DNA of 64,000 bases from Parvularcula sp. LCG005 (GTDB taxonomy: Bacteria; Pseudomonadota; Alphaproteobacteria; Caulobacterales; Parvularculaceae), in NCBI RefSeq assembly GCF_032930845.1, contig NZ_CP136758.1, positions 1,999,001-2,063,000 on the forward strand, read 5' to 3'. A model generated the notes under the pieces. That model saw nothing but the letters and a program-made list of their open reading frames with translations. It was not told the DNA's origin and made no database searches. The stretch's first letter is position 1, and every line of letters starts with the position of its first letter. Position numbers and translations under genes: made by a program. Below are positions 47,601 to 56,361 of the stretch, one piece after another.

Positions 47601-49942
47601 GCCTGCAGACGTTCGCTCAGATCCTCGAGATAGGTGTAGATGCCTTCAATACTGCCTTCCGGCGTCAGACTGTCGATCAGCGTAAAGCCGAATTTCTTTT
47701 CACTGACCGCACCGACGCCAACACGTTTGGCTGTAATATCCACCTTTTCGCCAATTTCCGACGCGGTAGTGTAGTCATAAAAACCAAGTGCAATAGCTGC
47801 CGTCAGGACAACCGAACTGCCACCGCCATCCTCGCTTTCCGCGCTGCCTTCGGTGACAGCGAAATTGCGGATCAGATCGTCACGCGTCTCGGAATAGATC
47901 GCAACATCATCGGCGAAAATCATCGGTGCGTTTGACGGCACGGCTGTGATGCTGCCCGCATCGGTGCCATTGGCGGCCGATGCATAAAGACCACCCTCAA
48001 CAACCGCTTGAGCATTCTGCGACGAGAAATTCAGCGCGGTTGTCGCGCCGACCTTCAGCTTCGTTCCCCCGACGCCGTCCAGTTGCGCCCCGGCGCTGTC
48101 ACTCTGCCCGGCTGCACGATCGGACATGGCCGCAATCTCGCTGGAGAGCGCTTCTTCCTGAGCGTCATTGTTGACGTTGTCCTCAACGCTCGGCGCGCTG
48201 GTCGTCGTGGATGAAGCGGAGGTTCGATTCTCCGTCGTGACGGAGGTGGATTCGACGGTCACGGATTCGATATTGGCGCCGCTCGAGCCGACATCGGCCC
48301 CGAGAAATGCAAGAGTATCACTGGAGGTGTCCGCGAAGGCGAAAGCAATGGCAGCTGTTCCGTCATCCCCCGTTTCAGCTTCAGCCGACGTGCTGAAACT
48401 GTTCTGGTTGAGGGCCGTCAGGGTCAGATTGTCCGCCGTCAGACTGACGCCGCTTTCGACGGCCACGACCGCATCGACATCGGCGAACGTGAACGCGGCG
48501 GTGATTGGGATGTCGGCACCGGCCGATGAGGCGTTGTTGTCGACCATCGTCAGGTTGCGGGCGGACAGCGACAGATCGTCCGCTGCGTCCAGAGAGGCAC
48601 CTGATTTGATAACCACCTCCGCGCTGGCCACGGCATCGGCCACACTGACGCCGACAGAGACTGTCAGGTCATCTGTACTTGATGCCGTCTCCGAGATCGC
48701 ATTCACTTCCGTTGACGCGGAAATATCGATGTCAGCATCCGAGCGGATATCGGCGTTTGCGCCGACCACGATATCTGCCGTCGCTTGTGCCTTCACGACA
48801 CCTGCGGCAAAGGGATATTCGCCTGAATCCGTTGCCGGAAACAGATTCGATTGCATCGCGTCCTGATCGAAGATGGCGCTGGATTTGGACGTGGCCGTTA
48901 TCTTGACCCCGTCCGCCCAGATTGAACCGTCGACGGAGACTATTGTTTCGGCAGTGGGCGCCAGGGCATCGACCAGCTCGGTCGCGTTGCCGCCAAAACT
49001 GGCCTCATCTGCGGCGATGATCTCAATCGCACCATTTCGCTCGACGAGGGCCGTGCCCAATTGCATGTCCGCAACGTTGACGACGGCAGGGAACAGCGCG
49101 TCATTCAGGGCGTAGCTGCCAGCCTTGACAATCCCGCCGTCAAAAATGGCGACCTCTGGCGCCGCCAGAATGACCCCTGCCGGCGCATTGATCTGGCCTG
49201 ACACCTGTATAAGTCCGGAAGAACTTAAAGGCACCGATCCCATGGCGATGCTGGCAACATCTGCGTCAAGAATACTGCCCGGCGTCCCGAAAGCGCTGTC
49301 GAGATACGTCCCCTTTGGCGTGACCAAGGTCAGCGCACCAACATTGAGAAGCCCATTTGCACCAACGATGACGCCATCAGGGCTGGCGAAAATCACGTGC
49401 CCGCCGACCTCACCCGCACCGTCCTTCAACAGGCTGGTCAGTGTACCATCAATAAACACGCGATTATTGCGGACAATGTTGAGAAGTGTCGTGGCATTCC
49501 CGGGCAGGAACAGATTGGCCTCGTCACCATTGGCGAGCGTAAAATCCATAAAGCGGTTGAACGCGGTCGTACCGGCAGCATTCAGCTCAGATGTCGTGAT
49601 CGTGAAAGAGCCGGGCGTGGATTCGGTCACGAGCGTTGAACTGCCGGACGCAGTGATGGTGGACGAACCGGGCGGTATGACGGTGGCAGTCAGAGCTGAC
49701 GTGTACAGATTGGACACGACGGGCAGTTCGGACCTTCCGGCGGCAGTCGTCGGTGCGCGGGGTGGCACCGTGGGTTTGCTGGCCGGCCGGGTCGTTTCGG
49801 GCGAGACAGCGGTGGGATTATCCTGTGCAAAGGCGCTCACAACGCTCAGTGAACCGATAATCGACAGCGCCGCTGTTGAGACGAGGAATTGATTGCGTAG
49901 CGAGCCCTCGCTACGAGACTCGCGCTTCTGCCGAATTATCAT
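32633..49942 (-). CDS. Giant two-partner secreted filamentous adhesin, leukotoxin LktA-like (TpsA)
   Basis: At about 5,769 residues this is the largest gene of the window. The ATG at 49942 has a GGGGG ribosome site and opens a Sec signal with a long basic n-region (MIIRQKRESRSEGSLRNQF, cut after SAFA at ~39). The TPS secretion domain follows (~75-240). It contains NLFLPGNATTLLNIVRNNR-type text, HVIFASPDGVIVGANGLLNV and LTLVTPKGTY, the signature of the leukotoxin-LktA-like filamentous adhesins. Residues ~400-3000 are Gly/Ala/Val/Asp-rich beta-helix repeats with many 'GAAAVGGTGGIGIAS'-like units. Later parts are longer repeats, including a 129-residue tandem array near the C-terminus, with no autotransporter barrel. 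The partner TpsB follows with an 8-bp overlap. Adhesion, biofilm formation or contact toxicity are family-based guesses. No toxin domain is seen at the C-terminus. Confidence 0.88.
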   Translation of the reverse strand: MIIRQKRESRSEGSLRNQFLVSTAALSIIGSLSVVSAFAQDNPTAVSPETTRPASKPTVPPRAPTTAAGRSELPVVSNLYTSALTATVIPPGSSTITASGSSTLVTESTPGSFTITTSELNAAGTTAFNRFMDFTLANGDEANLFLPGNATTLLNIVRNNRVFIDGTLTSLLKDGAGEVGGHVIFASPDGVIVGANGLLNVGALTLVTPKGTYLDSAFGTPGSILDADVASIAMGSVPLSSSGLIQVSGQINAPAGVILAAPEVAIFDGGIVKAGSYALNDALFPAVVNVADMQLGTALVERNGAIEIIAADEASFGGNATELVDALAPTAETIVSVDGSIWADGVKITATSKSSAIFDQDAMQSNLFPATDSGEYPFAAGVVKAQATADIVVGANADIRSDADIDISASTEVNAISETASSTDDLTVSVGVSVADAVASAEVVIKSGASLDAADDLSLSARNLTMVDNNASSAGADIPITAAFTFADVDAVVAVESGVSLTADNLTLTALNQNSFSTSAEAETGDDGTAAIAFAFADTSSDTLAFLGADVGSSGANIESVTVESTSVTTENRTSASSTTTSAPSVEDNVNNDAQEEALSSEIAAMSDRAAGQSDSAGAQLDGVGGTKLKVGATTALNFSSQNAQAVVEGGLYASAANGTDAGSITAVPSNAPMIFADDVAIYSETRDDLIRNFAVTEGSAESEDGGGSSVVLTAAIALGFYDYTTASEIGEKVDITAKRVGVGAVSEKKFGFTLIDSLTPEGSIEGIYTYLEDLSERLQAADFGLAEDLFTSYAAASASASDGSSDTAVAGNVAYTEITQDTRAWIDSGARITASDSVAGAGFSTDLAALDDGEGGVTPRSVAWWDPASSEDQADVIITARSTTEGVHVSGAVNFTGASLSSDGNAIGGSVNVVQQEATTIAGVADGVVITADRGLSISADARNFIIGLTPTSAEGSGVTGVGLINVINIENTTIASLSNLARVEAGAVNIDATQDLTVWSVAAAKSTAEGTAIGIAGAVNIIAADTQAFIGDNTAYDLDPGTPAAPNGPYPGNNDLPNNKVITSNLRVRARTAGESGTLAVAGSKSSRSGTANDDRLSMEQNSSSSDDTTGLIDDLGGTDERSRQSVDSNNASDDSDATSILENSTGTLTDQSGGPSAAPGGGAGSQQPKFGFAISGSASVSLNELVTLAFVEDANIAGVTSAGPAAMLVEAVTDTDQISLSGAAALSSSSGSSASGAIAGAVAYQVSENRNDALIDGATVVDVNDVDVQALTGGLKVGAALGLSAETGSSSTSAAVAGSFSIARVADSSDARIVDSSLTLTDNAARDDTVDVNAYNRNTIGIGAGSVAYGGRASAAGGLTYAEVDNRIDDPADGKGLAAFAGILNSAVTDYNDVRVAAINAAQTIGVAVVGSATTQSFAASGAIVFNRIDADAMARIGDGSVITVDDDLSVASGGGEIAAFDAIIEGNRTAGRENNQYNVSTSDLAFDSAGDTPDSFGTGARAFALAGAVSVGKTSAGFAIAINDIDSDRIAVIDGDTTEVRAGNRVDVTADNESEILSLSIATASGTSSGAFTGSLTVNMIDDDTVAQIGDSADSGANQTVVGAPTIDVTARATAKINSLAGGISISAGNAAIGASVAVNEIGGSIDAGILDTDLQDVISLSVIATTTDPSDTSAPGAAINSVAIAGGASSGGAALSGSATVNLIKADVSAHVDDSSADNESSLFVSVLADRYARIQSIAGALGVSGGSGVGVGVGVNRIKGTVSSSVYGGDLTLNSLTLGAVARDVIRTVGVGLGGGGSVGAAGSVVVNVMGTDVSSRIDGGAVIIARNNVGIDALVDSEIEALAGAAAVGGTGGIGIASAVNIIDGDTTAEIDGAATSVTAKALDAGQTMSVRDGTLQNPLTFNQVTIPVIDVTIRGKSGATFDENTKTVRGLSVNATALRETDVIATAVSVGGTVAASVNAGVSVISGTTKALITDATINPLSEGDAKARAGDVDVKASTHVYGGAYSIGVAASGAVGAAGAGVSDTYRTETIAKVSGANVDADDVGIKAASSYTTANVGAGAGGGLGGGVAAGGIVTIFDATTISQLIGGTVRSNGLAINADMDAFVGGFSLIVGAGGFAGAAGTFNVLVNESETEALIGRRDPSTEAAVATTVNTDDVAVGATTDTTVDTTSASGAGGGGVGIAGTASVIVSETNTRARIENATVTGAAGDAQVAVTAKDDFAIDASTASASVGGVGAGGASVNVVVAKSKTNASVDNSAVTTNTLIVDADGITDIDTNTYALAAGGSAGISGAIAVIKLGGKLDSGASDEVDGTLSSAETTAQDSSDTSSNAALSGTEQTAVAGNGSYDVDGEALNSDTHLVAANVTGSSITVSSVSVTSDAKTGTHSTLGGAAIGGAAGIGAAIGFTTVDTGVSANIDSGTTINASGGITVAANSADNGRDAAEIDAIVGAAGLGVGLGAAVANAEVTSAVSANVSARVIGGAGGALNVSAADKTHVDSDASGVSVGLLGAAGVVVARAEKQGSATALIGHSINDITGMTGASVSASSAGGARADAQGASGGIGISVQGTVAQASEQTTVRAGVRDDTRLTLANGLDIDASSTPSVYARARGVAVAGGAAVGVSLAEADIGSSTTPSTVEAFVGNNVDLTMVMGEVSITAAMAGSGRTGEAYSTGSAGGLLLGAQASQATARTNANVYALVGDGVALPIGGIKVGATKGTNQIADATGKSGGFVSVGAANSDTRSSGETVASVGSGFTFVDLITGNGTTYAMPTFQVTSGTSERNEAVTESGSGGVVAGAATKSTINSTATTATRIGEMDGNAGTGTIRAKNVDIQSLHQSYFRELADASSAGLAGKSGATTSVNLRNSSHVDIADGLKVEAGQLSILANSVTSRYGDSISVKGGAGGLGAFASADGNVRIEQESVVDIGDNAVIKTLDGFNLTADNSDIVIDATSSMNVDDQVVQRASGGLAVPTASMEFDAAITDTVNLGAGALLDADGGIYIGVAPSAEVNARAAAKSSAGIGVTDAKVTAGDVSNDVVINQGINIGAGAKVSAERDVRLNTGGSGFGGTPSSIDIDVTSDSYNSALIPASTSASANLTFENNANIDIAAGALVESIRDVIINVSRGDIDLFAEGVATFKINLLLGVITQTDRSGRVTERGYGEADINGSVEAGHLAERTFDIDNAGNVTVSNELEDRPHVSVVNGFNPLDEVNDRIAALQAMIDAGDSSAAGELAILQELSRFLQGDTGASNDPDNSTGTVTTSIPTFSDGGGGGGPTLTRPGDVNGAIQISGVTAASGNVEIFADELVGTGDLIANGGPVISITNFSGRDLIVGDLNIYDASIGEVRLTGQAQSFGSLNVTERRKGTRSLVKIDNSPSTFGADNTSDLYITGDIINLFGLVDIDVKNGDLLQTAVVGAGDLRIDVPNGGYFAILPDGLIPLGPDPRARFEQYIILENLLYLRDFTDAFSNFGVANYDPNVSSLVRYAAQIPFLLGEDTVDGLPNLRDENDFAAFMTHYLANPFGAFTSANALTDALLAGTINTSGTDSRLGSRGKAIDVFYDGETYEDIPTLLALYDWKVFDRDGLLIGPTTRSGFGGNIKMTAAPIQFDMNQSVLFGDNTQITKTRSQVDAVMARRTELSSDPRFVNRLSDLGGVIDVAGVVGISAKSIDIGGTLVSGRTGDRNLQLSAADAVTLQFWIDNPGARPTAAPGEAPIPPNLIDISSLIDTIGGDPREKITAVYDLDTQQIIVENVNASGGGHIILNGQILSTTGAGELIVRNGRGRVVIDNQTGFDIQINDVDAGRDTRGIIQITDTAKIQSNGNALTTFYVQEAGKAIEVYQTDQVGVDYTTLGLANSVAGNTASYSPKEGIAFQYFEERYLKRTITSTPDPDSPGFSLFNLSNWVWADSDPRTGQGVVFVSNSDPYFRQSLSGEIGNSWRVNAFNSSSKPIFSSVVPVSYRLRRTQTIRADNPVAISFSGNATGSISVSSLADINIAGPLNNPTGTVTVSTTGGSINQAGNGRIIATNTNLSASDAIGSAGSLLGAFVSSGGTVRANAGSSIGLQLFGEDTITLTDIAALTGDINVTSNASALDILRMQADTGNVSLVNTGDITQTSVGTTAIAAQDINLTSLGGTIEGTGVAPFRIDSSFGDSDAANAAVTLTANGDINVEETVGTLRLSEVRSTAGAVTLIAMDGDITNAFTSADVDENQVERLNAAIDALLLRTDDGSDNILGFENRVANQFGVMIRIRERATVAMDGTISLSLSQAAQFAGQFAAANGDAIPGDAAALSSYAASKIGDITAFVQAQYDEAYSFLTSGIATLNNVDGSILDASGDVLLTVRGVELVDEFDGVGTLIGQRAVVSERTGLTLSEALGGDLFPDGSLQSVSADIIDGSDLNLLLIAGVTFTDSELENQIPSSAVADALAGINPGDTLIRVPSTQVFDLDSTIFADSVSLVSGGSVGGAFAPIVVEFTTGTAPSLNPFTRALLATAAPGDVTVEFDTSANKTRFVISPANPLFVESARLNSTTGGDIFVGSNGFLTLGQLIAGSDGDARVYGRDGVQAATDVTPGTPTVSANDLIIEAAAGAIGDALRPLEIALSGNLSRAGAESGVFIRDLNGSFDVGNIFTNGDIALYAPSGSILSSINNEDVHIEGQDIRFESAGGIGVLGQALGIRSNDDKSLIAIADGGAVNIRSALTALNIDRVTASGAVDIVSAGDLTIIDEVSAAGDLLLGVGTGDVVATAGAEMTSTAGSAIFRAENLLFDVTSIVRTLTDLSFLSTLGEVTLGNVLSGGTLTIDAATDATVQNSVEVSGNTVISAGGQLLVEAGQSVDVTSGLFNAEARAITIEDAAALSVSGELDLLTSGGDITFGDTVLVKSSAGNASLTGDNLDFASTSKLDIFGDLHLTAASGLSRLGQVMAGGTFTSTAATDTMLQSDVTIVGDTDLTSGETLSVLNGVDVSVTAGGLSADTTAIALGDGSSLVANGTLDMVADGGDITLGDMVLVKSTAGNASLTGGDLDFASTSTLDVFGNLDLTAVTGLARLGQVMAGGALTSTAATDTILQSEVTIVGDTDLTTGDTLSVLNGVNVAVTGGSLTAEAADISLDEDSSLNVNIDISMLGNGGDITLGDMVLVKSTAGNASLTGGNLDFATTSTLDVFGNLDLTAVTGLARLGQMMAGGAFTSTAATDTILEGDVTIVGDTDLTAGDTLLVLNGVNVAVTDGSLTAEAADIVLEDSSSLTVNDDIGLLANNGAISLGNTVLVRSVLGSASLAGDRLVFSEDSWIDIGDNLSLFSAAGQTILGSVTVGAALEAVSATDTILLNDVATGSDAQFNVGGQFVMRPDTALVGGGEISVDAASISMQSTSEMSAFGSVTLRALSGEAIINSITSSFGGAGAIDISAATSILPADPEVTNLVARVPGALVYLTAQDDIGSIGQDRPIIVDVTAIQAVSAEGDIYIISVGDVEAPLISAMNGAIKLNVDGTLTFGEIIGEPDVAVTGSLEGDRMAFRNGVLAVQNGVNINQLEVGEAVTIRSSSVEANIVHTEATTDPLSMILTGFDPDTEALSALLDLDAPLGVVSPRFAVQNSVIKTTGSRFEIEDGLVTGDLVLTTPDVRLVLDNASPKPRNGVDIQLFSPDPSFFLVQDGISTLTDEFILFYLPGYLDTQETPNAIKAISVRRNQQIDQGSSSWGDAFRVLSRLRDAPEGPEEKAAASARNRPFRSTGGAPVVNLGLEIETADEGAFSE
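33880..35650 (-). repeat. Tandem 387-bp repeats inside tpsA (129 codons)
   Basis: The same segment (GCCATCA-CTGTCCCAGGCGG on the plus strand) recurs at 34344, 34731 and 35118, exactly 387 bp apart. More diverged copies lie one period away on each side (near 33957 and 35505). The protein unit is 129 residues and contains RLGQVMAGG, TDTILQSDVTIVGDTDL, LSVLNGVNV and GGDITLGDMVLVKSTAGNAS. The three central copies are close to identical in long stretches, which implies recent duplication or gene conversion and possible copy-number change. Confidence 0.9.
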
Positions 49943-50203
49943 GATTGCCCCCGCTGACAGCCGAGGCTGCCCGTCCCCTTTTATAGGAGCCACGAGCATC
50001 CGCCCTGATGCGCGCCTCCCTCTTCCCGTTGGTACGCTCAGGTAAGCATTTGCGTCAGCACTAAGCAATAGCAGGCACAGTCAGCGCACTGCACATGATT
50101 TTCACTTGGACAGCAGGCGGACAATTGTTCAGCAATAAGAGCTTGCTACGCAGCTAAAGAATTGCAGATCGTGCAACACTCAAAGCGCGATGCACGACCG
50201 CCG
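49943..50203. other. Upstream region of the tpsA-tpsB operon
   Basis: About 260 bp of upstream DNA, comparatively AT-rich between ~50040 and 50190. A TATAAAAGG segment (minus strand, near 49980) could be a -10 element. An in-frame start at 50068 would add ~42 residues with no signal-like features, so I treat this part as non-coding. Confidence 0.35.
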
Positions 50204-50242
50204 CTGTCCATCGGTCACACCTTTGTAGTGACCGATGGACAG
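50204..50242. repeat. Perfect 15-bp inverted repeat after the GH2 gene
   Basis: CTGTCCATCGGTCAC and its exact complement GTGACCGATGGACAG are separated by 9 bases and start 8 bp after the GH2 stop. No T run follows on either strand, so it is a strong RNA hairpin or a protein-binding site rather than a textbook terminator. It could still protect or end the GH2 transcript. Confidence 0.85.
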
Positions 50243-50249
50243 GTCACCC

Positions 50250-53441
<3,192 letters not shown>

Positions 53442-53480
53442 TCAGGACCATAGCCGAGGCATGGCGGGTTGGCGACCGCT

Positions 53481-54785
53481 TTACGGTGCCTGCCCTGATG
53501 CCTCTGGAAGCCGCTGTTCTTCAATCGCTTCAAATCGATCTGCCCGCGCCAGGGACGGAAACCGCCAGGCCCATATTCCGCTGGCGGCAACCGCGACGCC
53601 GCCGCCAAACAGGACCGCGCCCACGGGCCCGAGCAGGCCTGCCGCCACCCCACTTTCGAACTCGCCAAGCTCATTGGAGCCGGAAACGAAAATGAAGGAT
53701 ACCGAGCTGACCCGTCCTTTCAATTCGTCCGGGGTCGACAACTGGACCAGTGACTGACGGATATACATGGAGATCATGTCGACAGCGCCGTATACGACAA
53801 GCGCCCCCATGGAGAGCCAGAAGCTGCGCGACAGTCCGAACACCAGGACGGATACGCCGAAGATGAAGACGGAGCCGAACATCCACAGACCAATGCGACG
53901 CTCAATCGGCCGTATCGACATCATGATCGCGATGGCCGCTGCGCCGACCGCTGGGGCCGCCCGAAGAAAGCCAAAACCTTCTTCACCGACATGCAGAATA
54001 TCACGCGCGAAGACCGGCAAAAGCGCAATCGAGCCGGCGAAGAAGACGACCATGAAATCAAGGGTGATAGCGCCAAGAACCACCTTGTTATGAAGTATGT
54101 AGCCCAGACCTTCGCGGACCATCTTGAACGGACTGGGATGAATGCGCGGCTCCGGCGCCGGCGCTTCGATCCGCCAGATGAAGAATGTTGCGACAGCGCT
54201 CATCAGCAGGCTGATGGAATAGACATAGCTCTCCCCTGACACAAGCAGAAAACCCGCAACGGCGGGGCCCAGAATCGTGGCCAGCTGAGAGCCGATTGAG
54301 TTCCACACCACGGCCTTGGGCAGCAGTTTTCTTGGCACCAATGTTGGATAAAGCGCATTGGCCGCAGCCGGCACAAACGCATTGACCATGCCGAATGTGA
54401 TGGCGGCGCCGAACAGCGTGAACAGAACACCATCACGGGGCATCAGGACGGTCAGGACCAGGGCCAGAATGACCGCCATGCGGATAGACTGGCAGATAAC
54501 CAGAATCTTCCGCCGGTCGAGGCGATCTGCTGCCTGCCCCCCAAACAGCGACAGGATCAGAATGGGAAAAAACTGCGCCAACCCGATAAGGCCGATCAGA
54601 AAGGCGGCCCGGGGCTCGCTCCATCCCAGACCGCCAGCCGACGGATCCTGCCGCGCCAGATCGTAGATCTGCCATGCAATGGTGACGGTCACCATCTGCC
54701 GGGCGCCGGAAATCAGCTGCCGGGCGATCCAGAAGCGGCGGTAATTGTCGTGGCGAAGGACGGAATCATCGGGAAGCTGAAACAA
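53481..54785 (-). CDS. MFS transporter, EntS-like exporter group
   Basis: This 434-residue inner-membrane protein with about 12 helices belongs to the major facilitator group that includes the enterobactin exporter EntS and macrolide exporters. The N-terminus reads LRHDNYRRFWIARQLISG, followed by the motif-A loop FGGQAADRLDRRKILVICQS between helices 2 and 3. GMVNAFVPAAANALYPTLVP and the central loop with an Arg/Pro-rich stretch are also typical. It starts at an ATG at 54785 and precedes the GH2 gene on the same strand with a 69-bp gap, so co-transcription is possible. The substrate is not evident, and siderophore or drug export would be the default guess. Confidence 0.85.
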   Translation of the reverse strand: MFQLPDDSVLRHDNYRRFWIARQLISGARQMVTVTIAWQIYDLARQDPSAGGLGWSEPRAAFLIGLIGLAQFFPILILSLFGGQAADRLDRRKILVICQSIRMAVILALVLTVLMPRDGVLFTLFGAAITFGMVNAFVPAAANALYPTLVPRKLLPKAVVWNSIGSQLATILGPAVAGFLLVSGESYVYSISLLMSAVATFFIWRIEAPAPEPRIHPSPFKMVREGLGYILHNKVVLGAITLDFMVVFFAGSIALLPVFARDILHVGEEGFGFLRAAPAVGAAAIAIMMSIRPIERRIGLWMFGSVFIFGVSVLVFGLSRSFWLSMGALVVYGAVDMISMYIRQSLVQLSTPDELKGRVSSVSFIFVSGSNELGEFESGVAAGLLGPVGAVLFGGGVAVAASGIWAWRFPSLARADRFEAIEEQRLPEASGQAP

Positions 54786-54999
54786 AGGACACTTTCAGGT
54801 AGCAATGATGGGGCGGGCCATTTCGTGATGAGGAACGGCCGTGCTGCTTCCCTATGCCGTCGAACGCTCAATGCCAAGGCGGCCGGCCCGGACACGACCG
54901 CAGCCGGACCCTCTTGGTGCAGATTGATGGAAGGGAACTGCCAGAGCCAAAAAATGCATCACAGCACGACAAACGGCGAATGCACTGGCTCAGGGAGGA

Positions 55000-55084
55000 T
55001 GGTGCGGTCGAGAAGACTCGAACTTCCACGGGTTGCCCCACAGCGACCTCAACGCTGCGCGTCTACCAATTCCGCCACGACCGC
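55000..55084 (-). tRNA. tRNA-Leu (anticodon GAG)
   Basis: The acceptor stem GCGGTCG pairs with CGACCGC, followed by A and an encoded CCA (plus-strand TGG at 55000-55002). The D arm is GGCGGAATTGGTAGACGC. The anticodon loop TTGAGGT carries GAG (plus-strand CTC at 55048-55050). A long variable arm confirms a class II leucine tRNA. No integrase gene is nearby. Confidence 0.95.
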
Positions 55085-55150
55085 ACATCGTGAGGTAGGA
55101 ACGGCCGGAGCCGCCCAAGAACGGGGCCTATATCAAAGGAATTCGCCGGT

Positions 55151-55912
55151 GTGAAGCGGGAATTCTGGGCAAACGCAAACTATTCGCCTATCCCCCTGAC
55201 CATGACCGACCCGATGATTGCCCATGCCCGCCCCAACTGGCACCCCGACCCTGTGGACTGGGTCGTTGAGCGCGGCCCCGTAGACTATGACAACGCGATC
55301 GCCGCGATGGAAAGCCACGTGGATGCCATGATCCGTGGTAAAGCCGACGAGCGCGTCTGGCTCCTCGAGCATCCTCCCCTTTACACCGCCGGGACGACAG
55401 CAAAGCCCCAAGACCTGAGAGATCCAGGGCGGTTCCCCGTCCATCCGACAAAGCGGGGTGGCCAGTACACCTATCACGGGCCGGGCCAGCGGGTGGCCTA
55501 TGTGATGCTGGACCTCAAAAAGCGCCGACAGGACGTCCGCGCCTATGTGAACGATCTCGAGTCCTGGATCATCGGTACACTGGACACTTTCGGGGTCAGG
55601 GGCGAAATCCGTCCGGGCCGGGTTGGCGTCTGGGTCGACAGGTCGGGCCCGGGCCGGGTGCGCGAGGACAAGATTGCCGCCATCGGCGTGCGGATCCGGC
55701 GCTGGGTCACGTTTCATGGCATTGCCCTGAATGTAGAGCCGGATCTCGACCACTTCACCGGGATCACCCCCTGCGGGATTGCCGAGCCCGGTCTTGGCGT
55801 GACAAGCCTTGTCGATCTTGGCCGTCCCATCACTATGGATGACGTGGACAATGCGCTCGAAGACAGCTTCAACGCGGTGTTCGGGCCCATCCGACATCAC
55901 CGACAGGATTAA
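55151..55912 (+). CDS. lipB: Octanoyl-[acyl-carrier-protein]:protein octanoyltransferase LipB
   Basis: LipB moves an octanoyl group from acyl-ACP to the lipoyl domains of 2-oxoacid dehydrogenases and GcvH, the first step of lipoate synthesis. The 253-residue product has the family signatures. [14 protein letters not shown] is followed by [21 protein letters not shown], the catalytic Lys is in [18 protein letters not shown], and the acyl-accepting Cys is in GITPCGIAE. The GTG at 55151 has AAAGGA upstream; an ATG at 55202 is an alternative and leaves the core intact. It sits just after tRNA-Leu on the opposite strand and 5 bp before the DUF606 gene. Confidence 0.96.
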   Translation: MKREFWANANYSPIPLTMTDPMIAHARPNWHPDPVDWVVERGPVDYDNAIAAMESHVDAMIRGKADERVWLLEHPPLYTAGTTAKPQDLRDPGRFPVHPTKRGGQYTYHGPGQRVAYVMLDLKKRRQDVRAYVNDLESWIIGTLDTFGVRGEIRPGRVGVWVDRSGPGRVREDKIAAIGVRIRRWVTFHGIALNVEPDLDHFTGITPCGIAEPGLGVTSLVDLGRPITMDDVDNALEDSFNAVFGPIRHHRQD

Positions 55913-55917
55913 TACGC

Positions 55918-56361
55918 ATGCAGATTGTCTATATTGTTCTGGGCCTTCTGACCGGCTGCGCCTTCGCGACACAGGGCGCGGTCAACGGACGATTGGCAGC
56001 CCATCTCGGCGGCGCGCCCATGGCGGCACTCGTCTCGTTCACTGTCGGCTGGATGGCGCTCCTGGTCCTCAATCTTGCCCTGCGCAGTCCCCTGCCCGCC
56101 ACCGCGGGATTTAGCGCGATACCGTGGTGGGCCTGGCTCGGCGGGTTCATGGGCGCATTCGGGGTGGCCAGTGCAGCGTTCTCGGTCCCCCATATTGGCG
56201 TGGCCACATGGGTCGCCGCCATCATTGCGGGCCAACTGGTCTGCGCATTATTTCTCGATCAGATCGGCGCATTCGGCCAGGCGGTCCGGGAAATCACACC
56301 CGGACGCCTTCTCGGTGTTGTCTTTCTGGTCGCCGGCGTGGCGCTGATCCGCAAATTCTAG
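55918..56361 (+). CDS. DUF606 (YdcZ-like) small membrane transporter
   Basis: This 147-residue protein has about five membrane helices, related to half-size drug/metabolite transporters. The opening IVYIVLGLLTGCAFATQGAVNGRLAAHLG and the C-terminal PGRLLGVVFLVAGVALIRKF fit the DUF606/YdcZ family, where two such half-proteins or homodimers form a transporter. It begins 5 bp after lipB and is likely co-transcribed with it. Its last four bases (CTAG) overlap the stop of the convergent Bcr/CflA-type gene. The substrate is unknown. Confidence 0.82.
   Translation: MQIVYIVLGLLTGCAFATQGAVNGRLAAHLGGAPMAALVSFTVGWMALLVLNLALRSPLPATAGFSAIPWWAWLGGFMGAFGVASAAFSVPHIGVATWVAAIIAGQLVCALFLDQIGAFGQAVREITPGRLLGVVFLVAGVALIRKF

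Noticed and set aside
49943-50068. N-terminal extension of the adhesin to 50068
   Set aside because: The extra 42 residues are Arg/Gly-rich and precede an already complete signal peptide. The ATG at 49942 has the ribosome site.
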